DNA of 64,000 nucleotides from Microbulbifer variabilis ATCC 700307 (GTDB lineage Bacteria > Pseudomonadota > Gammaproteobacteria > Pseudomonadales > Cellvibrionaceae): contig NZ_AQYJ01000026.1 of the NCBI RefSeq assembly GCF_000380565.1, positions 186,001 to 250,000 of the forward strand, given 5' to 3'. The translations under genes were made by a program, and so were the position numbers. Under the pieces are notes generated by a model. The model searched no databases and was not told the origin of the DNA. It worked only from the letters and a program-made list of their open reading frames with translations. Below are positions 10,260 through 17,848 of the stretch, piece by piece (the first letter of the stretch is position 1; each line of letters starts with the position of its first letter).

Positions 10260-11114
10260 TTAGGGCTCAAAATCGCAGGGTGAACGTGGGCAAGAGGTAC
10301 CGCCGCCACCTCCAGTACCACCTCCAGTACCACCTCCAGTACCACCTCCAGTACCACCTCCAGTACTGCCACCTACAACATGGATTAACTTCCAACTACT
10401 AAAAAACTCTCCATCATAGCTCCTGGCGCGAAACTGAGTATCGCAGCGTTCTGAGAAGCTATAACTATCTTGTACGCTAAGAGAGGCAAAATTCTCCCAA
10501 GTTGCCGTTTCTTCTACCACATCACAGAAATTTCCAGTCCAACGAGCTATCCCTTTCCGCTGGATTTGATATTTCATTGGTAGCCCTGCAACAGCATTGA
10601 TAGCATATGTTTGATCCATAGTACCAGATAGATTCAGGTAGCCAGATTCATAGCCACCACTAACAGATGAGTCACTTTTTGTTAGTGATACTGTAGGAGC
10701 ATTAAGAGCAAGAAAGGATGCGTTATCACAAACGTCTTCATTCTTATCAATGACCGCTACATAATTTTTACCACGGTAAGTCGGAACCAAGTGGAGACCT
10801 GATTCACCTTCTGCATTAATTGAACTATCGCGAGTTTGAGTTATTGTTGTTTTTGATGGAGGGGTAAAGTATGCAAGCCTCCACTCTACTCCATGCCCCC
10901 AAGATGTGAGAACTGGTGATTTTGACTCAAATTTATAAGACCTACCAACGACAGCCCGATCTGGATGATCTTTTACATAAATAACGCTGGCTTTGTTAGC
11001 ATGCCAAGTATCACAACCTGGCACAACATTGGCGCTTGCTTGACTGGCTACAGATCCAAATATACAAAATGCTGCAAAGGAGAGGTAGCCTCTCTGGATA
11101 AAATTATTTTTCAT
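10260..11114 (-). CDS. Secreted protein with Gly/Thr-rich linker and CxxxxC tail
   Basis: A 284-residue product with a signal peptide (cleavage likely after SQASA), a domain of about 210 residues that I do not recognise with five cysteines, then a linker of GGGT units encoded by a 12-bp minisatellite, and a short end CPRSPCDFEP. A linker followed by a two-cysteine motif also occurs in the toxin-44-like protein at 17.8 kb (GGCDSVMC), where a further domain follows. Here the protein stops after the motif, so it may be a truncated delivery module. Function unknown. Confidence 0.65.
   Translation of the reverse strand: MKNNFIQRGYLSFAAFCIFGSVASQASANVVPGCDTWHANKASVIYVKDHPDRAVVGRSYKFESKSPVLTSWGHGVEWRLAYFTPPSKTTITQTRDSSINAEGESGLHLVPTYRGKNYVAVIDKNEDVCDNASFLALNAPTVSLTKSDSSVSGGYESGYLNLSGTMDQTYAINAVAGLPMKYQIQRKGIARWTGNFCDVVEETATWENFASLSVQDSYSFSERCDTQFRARSYDGEFFSSWKLIHVVGGSTGGGTGGGTGGGTGGGTGGGGGTSCPRSPCDFEP
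10307..10366 (-). repeat. 12-bp minisatellite, five perfect copies
   Basis: CACCTCCAGTAC is repeated five times head to tail on the + strand, encoding the Gly/Thr linker of the minus-strand gene. The length is a multiple of three, so copy changes keep the frame and only vary linker length. Confidence 0.92.
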
Positions 11115-11459
11115 ACAACCCTACAAACCAATTTTTAGCTTTAATGTTTGTTTCTTTTTAGAAAACTTCGCCACAGGTCAAAGACCTGCCTTCCGAATAC
11201 TAACTCATAGCACATATTGATGTTAAGAAATCTTTTACCCTTTAATCAATCATCAATAGAAGTCCATTACTAGTACAACAGTGCAATTATCTGGCACACT
11301 AAAAATGAGGAACATTCATTGCAAAAAAAAATAAATGATTTAGTATCACCGCCATCTACTTTGATCAAAATCTAGTAGGTATAAAAATGCAAGCAAGGAT
11401 GCTGCAAGACACTTCCCCGATCTGTCTTTAAGTGTCCGCGAGTTAATGGATGTAACTTA
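11115..11459. other. AT-rich divergent promoter region
   Basis: A 345-base gap between divergent genes (minus-strand secreted protein, plus-strand lectin). It is AT-rich and must hold both promoters, but I see no clear operator. Confidence 0.4.
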
Positions 11460-12104
11460 ATGAAAAAAATCTCCTTCTTAATCTTCTCCACTTTACTAAC
11501 CATCAGCACTCAAGCAAGTGCTAAGAATACCCTGGAGTCAGGCACTTGGCTTCAATCTGGTGAGAAACTGGTCTCAGCCAATGGTAAATTTGAGCTGATC
11601 ATGCAAACACCAGGGAACTTGGTTCTATACGAAAACCGCACAAATAGTAAGGGCGACTCTTGGAGAAACGTTCTTTGGGCAACACATACAGGTGGCAACC
11701 CAGGAAATCCGGGCGCGAAAGCATTCCTGCAAAAATCAAATGGCTTGTTCATAGTTTACTCTAAAGATATGAAGCCGCTTTGGCGCTCAGACACTGCAAA
11801 TAATGCCAATAAAAACGGGAAGCTACTCTTAATGGATACCGGAAATCTGGTTCTTTTAAGGGAGGACGGCACTCCTTTTTGGCATACAGGTACAGGCCCG
11901 AAGCAATGCAAAACCGAAACAATTGATTTGTGGGGTGGCTCCTATGAGCAGGGTAAGCTTCAACGGTCCGAAAATGAATGCTGGGTTCATACACCCAGAG
12001 TCCCCAGTCCAGCTGCACTTTATTTACCGGTAAACTGGTCAAGTGAGTTTTGTGTCGTGTATCCCGGTTACGCTGGCAAACTTCCTCATACAACCTGTGA
12101 TTAA
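11460..12104 (+). CDS. Secreted bulb-type (B-lectin) protein, degenerate sugar sites
   Basis: A 214-residue product with a signal peptide (STQASA) and a beta-prism-II bulb-lectin domain (about residues 22-145) of three repeats. The mannose-binding signature is QxDxNxVxY; here the three sites read MQTPGNLVLY, QKSNGLFIVY and LMDTGNLVLL, each with a key residue changed. The C-terminal 65 residues hold paired cysteines and resemble the tail of the neighbour at 12450. The two genes are tandem paralogues, starting with nearly the same words (MKKISFLIFS). Likely exported and carbohydrate- or surface-binding; reduced mannose binding is inferred. Confidence 0.82.
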   Translation: MKKISFLIFSTLLTISTQASAKNTLESGTWLQSGEKLVSANGKFELIMQTPGNLVLYENRTNSKGDSWRNVLWATHTGGNPGNPGAKAFLQKSNGLFIVYSKDMKPLWRSDTANNANKNGKLLLMDTGNLVLLREDGTPFWHTGTGPKQCKTETIDLWGGSYEQGKLQRSENECWVHTPRVPSPAALYLPVNWSSEFCVVYPGYAGKLPHTTCD

Positions 12105-12120
12105 AGTTACCTGAAGATTA

Positions 12121-12152
12121 ATGCCGGCCTCGATAAATTTGGAGGCTGGCAT
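12121..12152 (+). terminator. Hairpin after the first lectin gene
   Basis: ATGCCGGCCTC pairs with GAGGCTGGCAT just after the stop codon. The T-run is missing, so terminator function is uncertain. Confidence 0.4.
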
Positions 12153-12449
12153 CCATGCCTTGCAAAAGGAAGACAGGATTCATTTTGGTACTAGTGATGG
12201 TGAGACCGAGCTAGTGGGATATGGCTATTGTTCTAGCAATCGACGTCGAACTCAGTTTTTCAACTACTGCTTTATGCAGCTACCGAACCCGAAAATAAAA
12301 CAAACATGTATAAATTTTAAAAACGGAAATTTATCCCAAAGATTCATTTGAGAGCTTTACTACCAATCACTAATACTTTATTTTTCCTACCTCAAATTGA
12401 TCGTCAGTTATTAGTTTGAAAAATTAAAGTTGTTGAAGGATTTAACACA

Positions 12450-13091
12450 GTGAAAAAAATTTCTTTTTTAATATTTTCCGCTTTCTTTGCTTTTTGCAGT
12501 CAAGCTTACGCAAAAAACACTCTTCAAGGAGGCGAATCTTTACTGCCTGGAGATAAACTGGTATCCAGTAGCGGTGAGTATGAACTCCGCATGCAAAATG
12601 ACGGAAACTTAGTCTTATATAAAATTCGCACCAACAGCAAGGGGGATTCCTGGACTGTTGTATTGTGGGCAGCCCACACAACTGGAAATAATGGCGCCAA
12701 AGCAGTAATGCAAGCCTCTGACGGTAATTTTGTAGTCTACAGCACTAACAATGGTCCTCTTTGGGCCACCTTCAAAACAGCTAGCTTTTCCAACAAAAAT
12801 TCAAAACTTTTGTTGCAAAATGACGGGAACCTTGTTATCTACAAGCCAGATATGACGCCTATATGGCACACCGGTACCGTTGACGAACCACAAAATTGCA
12901 CAACAAAAACTATCGATATGTGGGGCGGGAAGGTACAAGACGGGTACATTTGGAACACAAACACCAAATGCACTGTTTACGTTCAATTAGTGCCAAGCTC
13001 ACAGGAAATTGGTATACCCTATAAAGGCGTATACACTTGCATGGTTAAGCCCGCTTATGCCGGTAAACGCAGTCATACCACATGCAAATAA
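12450..13091 (+). CDS. Secreted bulb-type (B-lectin) protein with intact QxDxNxVxY motifs
   Basis: A 213-residue paralogue of the preceding gene. The signal peptide ends SQAYA, followed by three lectin repeats with well-kept sites: MQNDGNLVLY, ASDGNFVVY and LQNDGNLVIY. The C-terminal region (from TIDMWGG) carries cysteines in the same positions as the neighbour. Bulb lectins bind alpha-mannose and are also found in bacteriocins (LlpA) and secreted adhesins. No killing domain is visible. A hairpin (GCCAACC/GGTTGGC, 13110-13134) follows. Confidence 0.87.
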   Translation: MKKISFLIFSAFFAFCSQAYAKNTLQGGESLLPGDKLVSSSGEYELRMQNDGNLVLYKIRTNSKGDSWTVVLWAAHTTGNNGAKAVMQASDGNFVVYSTNNGPLWATFKTASFSNKNSKLLLQNDGNLVIYKPDMTPIWHTGTVDEPQNCTTKTIDMWGGKVQDGYIWNTNTKCTVYVQLVPSSQEIGIPYKGVYTCMVKPAYAGKRSHTTCK

Positions 13092-13109
13092 AATAATTTA
13101 ACTCTAATT

Positions 13110-13134
13110 GCCAACCTCTATTTTAGGGGTTGGC
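13110..13134 (+). terminator. Probable terminator of the lectin pair
   Basis: An inverted repeat GCCAACC...GGTTGGC lies 18 bases after the second lectin gene. There is only a short pyrimidine run downstream. Confidence 0.45.
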
Positions 13135-13595
13135 CTACTTAGTATTTCACCAATCAATGAATCAAGTTTTTAAGTGTTCGCCCCCGCCTTTATAAGTCAC
13201 TCTTTTGTATACAGATTATCAGCCACCGTAGAGATAATAAAATCGTGTATCAATAGGCTTTACAAGCGCCCCCTCCTTCGCTAGATATGTCCGAATGGAG
13301 GGTTTTAGTAATCACATAGACGCTAACCACTGGATCGCTAGCTCCGTCAATGTTCTGATCAATCAATTAAGACGATAATGTATTGCCGAGGAGTTGACCG
13401 TATTTACAGAATAGCCCATATATTGTTGCGCTACACACTCTTCTGGCGCTAGTAAAAAGCGATTATTTGCGTTTTCGTACCTTACCTGGCCCTCCTGAAA
13501 AAATTCCCTCATAATGTAGAGATTAAACTAGACGACTTGAGCCTGTGGCCCAATATATTTTTCTGATATTTAATCAAAGAGGTATTTCAAAGATC
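13135..13595. other. Intergenic region, nothing recognised
   Basis: About 460 bases without a credible gene or repeat. Confidence 0.5.
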
Positions 13596-13916
13596 ATGAG
13601 AAAATCGTTAATTGCTTTATTCCTTATAGCAATATCTAATGTTTCGTTTGCATATGATGGGTGGAGCTCTGGGAAAATTGAAAAAATCAGAATACAAGAC
13701 ACCCGCATATTAATTACTCAGACTGGAGCCGCTAACCCAGGAGATTGCTCAAATACTGAGTATCTTTACCTGGAATTAAGCGATAGTGTCTTAAGCAAAT
13801 CTAGCTATTCAGCAATTCTGAGCGCTTATGCTACCGGTAAAGAAGTAAGCCTTGCGTTAACGGACTGTTTACCGGAGGTAGGATACCCCGTTGTAACTGA
13901 AGTTTGGCTTCAATAA
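13596..13916 (+). CDS. Small secreted two-cysteine protein (family member A)
   Basis: A 106-residue product. I start it at the ATG at 13596 because the signal peptide (MRKSLIALFLIAISNVSFA) begins there. The mature part shows the pattern shared by eleven genes in this window: G-x-I-x-x-I, a first cysteine (PGDCSN), an aliphatic/aromatic strand, then S-A-I-L-S-A-x-A-T-G-K-x-V, a second cysteine (LTDCL) and a final beta strand. The conserved cysteine pair suggests one disulfide in the periplasm or outside. I know no function for the family. Confidence 0.7.
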   Translation: MRKSLIALFLIAISNVSFAYDGWSSGKIEKIRIQDTRILITQTGAANPGDCSNTEYLYLELSDSVLSKSSYSAILSAYATGKEVSLALTDCLPEVGYPVVTEVWLQ

Positions 13917-14192
13917 TTTGCAAGAAGGTTCCACATTGCCAGTTCATTGAGGGTTATGAGGCGTTGATACCCTGGAATATCCAACTTGGGAAGGTTGCGC
14001 TGAAAGGTCTCATATGATATGTGGCTCTACACTTAAGATGTCGAGCCATTATCGACATTGGCCCATCCCCCCCCCACGACCTAGCATTCAGTGTGCCACC
14101 TCTACACACTAAACTACAATATTCCTTTACAACTTGGTAAAATTCTTGTTTATGGTTCACATGCCGCTTACCAATATACTATAGGAATAGAT

Positions 14193-14531
14193 GTGAAGTA
14201 TTTTTTCCCAGCTCTTTGTATTTCTTTGAGTGCCTCAATTTCCCTAAATTCTAGCGCCGAAACTTCCCCTATCGCCAAGATTGACCATATCACAGTTGGC
14301 GAATCCTTTGCCCGTATCCACGCCACGCAAATGATGGGTGTATCTAATGGGGTGGGAAATACATGTAGTGACAAAAGCTATTACTATCTGGACTTAACCG
14401 ATGGTAAAAATAAAGGTCAATTTTCCGCAATTCTTGCTGCAAAAGCTACGCAAAGCGATATCGCATTCCAAATAGATAGTGGAAGATGTATCGGTGCTTA
14501 TGCTGAAATATTGCATACCTACGTTTATTAA
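14193..14531 (+). CDS. Small secreted two-cysteine protein (family member B)
   Basis: A 112-residue product starting at a GTG at 14193, preceded by AGGA. This start gives a normal signal peptide; the longer frame from 14091 would not. Family signature: IAKIDHI, first Cys in GNTCSDKSYYYLDL, FSAILAAKAT, second Cys in SGRCIG. Same strand as member A, 276 bases downstream, with no clear shared promoter. Confidence 0.65.
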   Translation: MKYFFPALCISLSASISLNSSAETSPIAKIDHITVGESFARIHATQMMGVSNGVGNTCSDKSYYYLDLTDGKNKGQFSAILAAKATQSDIAFQIDSGRCIGAYAEILHTYVY

Positions 14532-14711
14532 TTGTCTAGGGCTCTGAGATTTCCCGTTTCAGTCCAAACTAAATTCCCACATCGCAACCTATATATAACA
14601 AAGTGCTGATTAGAGGTTAACCAAAGGGTAAAATAGAAGATCTGCCTGAGGGTCAAACTGCTTAAGCTTTTTAACCTCAGGCTTGAATACAGTACTATAG
14701 ATCCATTAAAA

Positions 14712-15059
14712 CTAATTACAATAAAAACCATGATTCCAGACTTCTACAACGTTACCGCCATACACACCACATACACCATGTCCATAAGCAGTAACAGTTG
14801 CTCCTGAAGCCTTTGCCGTTAAAACCATACTTAAAACCGCTTTTCCTCCATCAGTAGCTGCATCCACTGCCAATGCATTGCCATAGTTTGTTTTATCCAC
14901 ACAGGCTGCCGGCGTTCCACCTAAAGGCTTATCAAAAAATATCATGGCTCCCCCATCTCCATCGACTCGAATCTGCTCCACCTTTGCACTGACCGAGCCT
15001 AAAGAATAAGCATTTGATACATATAGCGCCGCAATAACCGGAATTAAAAATTTCCTCAC
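14712..15059 (-). CDS. Small secreted two-cysteine protein (family member C)
   Basis: A 115-residue product with a signal peptide ending SNAYS. Signature: VEQIRVDG, first Cys PAACVDKTNY, VLSMVLTAKASGATV, later cysteines VCGVYGG and a C-terminal FYCN. It carries one more cysteine than most relatives. It converges with member B. Confidence 0.65.
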   Translation of the reverse strand: MRKFLIPVIAALYVSNAYSLGSVSAKVEQIRVDGDGGAMIFFDKPLGGTPAACVDKTNYGNALAVDAATDGGKAVLSMVLTAKASGATVTAYGHGVCGVYGGNVVEVWNHGFYCN

Positions 15060-15204
15060 TTTACAACTCTCAAAACGATATTTACTAAGTGACTATGTTA
15101 ATTACACTCCATCAACGGTGTAATAATAAGCTCGAAAGCACTAAGCTTAACACCAATTATATGGGTTAACACAAACACAAAATTTCTAACTGAAAAAATG
15201 ATTC

Positions 15205-15492
15205 TTATTCAACTTGAAATGTGCCGGAAGTAACATTAAACGCATTCGCAATGGTCGTAAAGGCCCCACCCTGAAATACTTCAAGTGACACATAGCTAGC
15301 TGTTGTACTTAAAAGATTGAATTATTAGCTTTAAAAAAACATATAGTTCAGCTTATACACATAGCTTTCTGTAAATAAGACCAATTAAAAAATATATGTT
15401 AATCAACTACAAGTGCATTTGGAGTATCCTTGAAGACATTCGCAATAGGTTTGAATATACCAGCTTACTTTACAGAAAGAGACACATAATTA
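15205..15492 (-). other. Two decayed copies of one protein's C-terminal end
   Basis: Minus-strand translation at 15205-15300 gives YVSLEVFQGG and IANAFNVTSG before a stop. At 15399-15492 a second copy reads YVSLSVK, stop, then IANVFKDTPN. The second has an internal stop. They share spacing and words, so they are tandem remnants of one gene family. No complete member is present in the window. Confidence 0.45.
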
Positions 15493-15528
15493 GTAAAGTT
15501 TAGCTTAACTCATGATACAGACGGAGAA

Positions 15529-15930
15529 TTGAGTTATGAAGACTTACAACAAGCGACAAAGCTACCATTTAAAAATTACAACTGTACTTTTGCAATTTCC
15601 TATACACCGAAAAAACACCAACCTAGAGCAAAAGAAAATGAGCTCTGGTGCCGCTTAATGCCTGCACCCCTTTCTAACCAATTCAAAAAGGTGCGGGATA
15701 TGGCTGGGATTCGCATCGACTTACCAAGCCAGGCGAGACCCACATTCCACTAAGTTCGGGCATTATCATCTCAATTACTCCAGAAATCAGGCCACAGCCC
15801 CAAAGAAATCGCTCAGATTAATGCGCACACTGATGCAGAAATTACTGAAAACTTCTACCTAGCTCGGCATGAGAAGGATTACATCGAAGTCGACATTAGC
15901 ATCGACCCAAAACTATTAAGTCGAAAGTAA
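15529..15930 (+). pseudogene. C-terminal remnant of a tyrosine-recombinase integrase
   Basis: The frame runs from 15529 to a TAA at 15928-15930 and is broken by one in-frame TAA at 15751-15753. Around the stop the text is RPTFH-stop-VRALSSQLL, the HxxR box of tyrosine recombinases (normally fHeiR/fHdvR). Further on come AHTDAEIT (the H of the GHxx box, with A for G) and ENFYLARHE, which holds the tyrosine nucleophile. The N-terminal arm-binding part is missing. It ends 64 bases before a tRNA-Pro 3' fragment, the usual place for an integrase beside its attachment site. Confidence 0.8.
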
Positions 15931-15993
15931 TTGAGAGTTTTGTGTACTCAATCTGGAAAATCGGCTGAAAACTGAATGAGATATAGAGAGAGA

Positions 15994-16036
15994 TGGTCGG
16001 AGCGGCCAGATTAGAACCGACGACCACCACACCCCA
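15994..16036 (-). repeat. tRNA-Pro 3'-end fragment (att-like direct repeat, copy 1)
   Basis: TGGTCGGAGCGGCCAGATTA... repeats the 3' half of the intact tRNA-Pro at 47618-47694 (CCA end, acceptor, T arm, part of the anticodon arm) and diverges at the anticodon. Such displaced tRNA ends mark the far ends of islands inserted in tRNA genes. Same orientation as the intact tRNA. Confidence 0.75.
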
Positions 16037-16131
16037 AAAAGAACTGGTAAAAAAACTTAATTCATTGATTTTAAACGATTTTATAGTTGAAATGGCCGCC
16101 TACGCAAACAGCGTCGAAAATAGTGACGGGA

Positions 16132-16147
16132 CTGTATAGACATACAG
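16132..16147. promoter_or_regulatory. LexA (SOS) box near the island end
   Basis: CTGTATAGACATACAG fits the consensus CTGT-N8-ACAG exactly. It lies between the umuD-like stop codon and the tRNA fragment. A matching box occupies the same place at 35709-35724, so the arrangement is conserved although no gene is left for it to control. Confidence 0.65.
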
Positions 16148-16154
16148 CATCAAA

Positions 16155-16523
16155 CTAAGTAGTACCATGATACCTAATTGACGCCTTTACAACACCCACA
16201 ACTATCAGTTCCTGGCCCTCCCAGATGGGAATTGGTGGGTATTTCTCATTTGCAGACAGCAAGCGTCCCCTCCCTCTATCCAAAATTTTGCAAGCTAGAT
16301 GCCCATCAAGCACCACTACCTCAACATCACCATTCACAGGTGTCAGTGAGCGGTCAAAGATACCCACGCCCAGCCTAGAGTCACCGTTAGCCCTCGACAT
16401 GAAAGTGGCAGCCGGCTTGGTTATTAAATGTTCATCAAGGCTAAGGGCTGTCTCTTTGTGGTCATTAGCAGGAGAGGGGAAGCCACAGCTGACGCCGCTG
16501 CTATATAAAGGGGGTAATTTCAT
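16155..16523 (-). CDS. umuD: UmuD-like S24 peptidase with a short internal deletion
   Basis: UmuD is the self-cleaving partner of the error-prone polymerase subunit UmuC, acting after SOS induction. The 122-residue product keeps the cleavage pair Cys13-Gly14 (VSCGFPSP), the catalytic Ser49 (NGDS) and Lys79 (LACKIL). Between them it lacks about seven residues: it reads GIFDRSLTPVNGD where relatives have GIFD, GDLLIVD, then RSLTPVNGD. GDSM is also GDSR. The missing strand lies near the active site, so activity is doubtful. The gene lies 7 bases after the 65-codon gene below and shares its LexA-controlled promoter. No umuC is present. Confidence 0.78.
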   Translation of the reverse strand: MKLPPLYSSGVSCGFPSPANDHKETALSLDEHLITKPAATFMSRANGDSRLGVGIFDRSLTPVNGDVEVVVLDGHLACKILDRGRGRLLSANEKYPPIPIWEGQELIVVGVVKASIRYHGTT

Positions 16524-16530
16524 AGTAGTT

Positions 16531-16728
16531 TTACTTCAATAGTTCTTTGAGCTGAGCCTGCCTCTCATTAAGACTGTTCAGCTCATCTACTAGTGCATTG
16601 GTTGCCGCATTCAGGTTGTTCACCTGTACCTTAAGCATGTCCCTTAGCTTCGGGTCGGCAGTGTCTGCGGTCATATCAATAGTGTTCCAGCAAGCGCATA
16701 TCTCGGCTTCAACCTCTATGAATGTCAT
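16531..16728 (-). CDS. Small SOS-controlled coiled-coil protein
   Basis: A 65-residue acidic product, predicted alpha-helical and probably coiled-coil over its second half (VNNLNAATNALVDELNSLNE). I start it at the ATG at 16728 because AAGGAGTT sits 6-12 bases upstream; the in-frame ATG at 16755 has none. A LexA box lies about 50 bases upstream and the umuD-like gene follows 7 bases downstream, so it is the first gene of an SOS operon. Function unknown. Confidence 0.65.
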   Translation of the reverse strand: MTFIEVEAEICACWNTIDMTADTADPKLRDMLKVQVNNLNAATNALVDELNSLNERQAQLKELLK

Positions 16729-16775
16729 GGTCCAACTCCTTCTTTCTGTCGACACAGAGGCAATCTACCAAAATA

Positions 16776-16791
16776 CTGTATACATACACAG
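16776..16791 (-). promoter_or_regulatory. LexA (SOS) box of the small gene-umuD operon
   Basis: CTGTATACATACACAG fits CTGT-N8-ACAG. It lies directly upstream of the 65-codon gene and umuD-like gene on the minus strand, the normal position for LexA repression. Confidence 0.75.
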
Positions 16792-17006
16792 AATCGATAT
16801 CAAAAAGAAGTTGGCGCCCACATAGGTGTGCTTAGGGAGTCAGAAAAGACAGGAGACGGCGGGAGCCGGTGTGGAACACTGGTAGAGATTGAGCGACTAC
16901 TGCCAGAGAAGATACTGGGAAGCGTAGCTCACACGTTCTACAATCTAGAATCAACTTTTTAAAATTGCTAAAATCAGCCTTCTCGTGTTTAACGGCTTTG
17001 ATTCAA

Positions 17007-17330
17007 ATGAAACCACTCCTTCCAATTACTAGCATCATTCTATTGCTCATATCCTCTGCTTCCATAGCTGACCAATGGTCAAGTGAAGAGGGACTGAAAG
17101 TTACTAGCGTGAGCTCAACATCTGTAAAGCTGAGTTCAACTATTTCAATTGAAGGAACCTGTGTAAATCATAATATTGCTTACCTTGATCGAAGCCAAGA
17201 TTATCATGGCGCAGTGATGTCGGTACTACTTGCAGCTATGATGGCTGATAGGAGTGTTAACCTGCTTTGCGCTGATAACTGCGCGAGCACCAACCGTTGC
17301 AGAGTGGTTGATGCTGAAGTCATCAAATAA
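17007..17330 (+). CDS. Small secreted two-cysteine protein (family member D)
   Basis: A 107-residue product from the ATG at 17007, chosen because the signal peptide (ending SSASIA) follows it. Signature: VTSVSS, first Cys EGTCVNHNIAYLD, VMSVLLAAMMADRSV, then a cluster of three cysteines (LLCADNCASTNRC), more than in relatives. It lies just inside the island end, after the SOS operon. Confidence 0.65.
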   Translation: MKPLLPITSIILLLISSASIADQWSSEEGLKVTSVSSTSVKLSSTISIEGTCVNHNIAYLDRSQDYHGAVMSVLLAAMMADRSVNLLCADNCASTNRCRVVDAEVIK

Positions 17331-17848
17331 CAATTACCTAGCTATTTACTATGCGGGTAGTAAGGTATAACGATGGCTTATTGCTGTGACAAGGCCAAAA
17401 TTTGGGCTGACTCTTCCTGTGAGAACTTCAGCCCATACTTCTCCACTATTGCCCTCAACTTCCCACCCTACTAACAGCCCCAACTTCCCCCGGGGAAAAA
17501 TGGTTACTATCTATCATTTTCTAACATCAACCTTTCGACCCTTATCTTCCACCCAAGACTTTTAGATCAGTAAGCTGCTAAAAACCACCATACACATGGC
17601 ACCACTAGAAATAACAGTTCCCTATGGTTGTTAAGCAACCAGCAAAAAAGACTCTCGCTAGCTCTAACCGTTAAATAATATTCACACAGTATGTGGGACT
17701 CTCAAAGAGCGTATCAATATGCACTCCTAACAACCGTGCATATAAAAATGGTCATTTTTGACAGTTGTGCACCAAAAGTCACCCTGGTAATCTTCGATTG
17801 TCAATATTTATTGGCCAATAACGATAACTTTAAATAGGTAATTGATTG
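17331..17848. other. Intergenic region with a decayed HNH-nuclease tail (17395-17465, minus)
   Basis: Minus-strand translation near 17395-17465 gives EKYGLKFSQEESAQIL, nearly the same as the end of the broken HNH gene at 19.8 kb (EKYGLKLSREESTQIL). Only the tail remains. The rest of the 518 bases holds nothing I recognise apart from the promoter region of the next gene. Confidence 0.55.

Noticed and set aside
10154..10402. Plus-strand frame with HLQY repeats
   Set aside because: Its repeats are the complement of the Gly-linker minisatellite of the minus-strand gene.
12121..12351. 76-codon plus-strand frame after the first lectin
   Set aside because: It starts inside a hairpin and has no signal, motif or ribosome-binding site.
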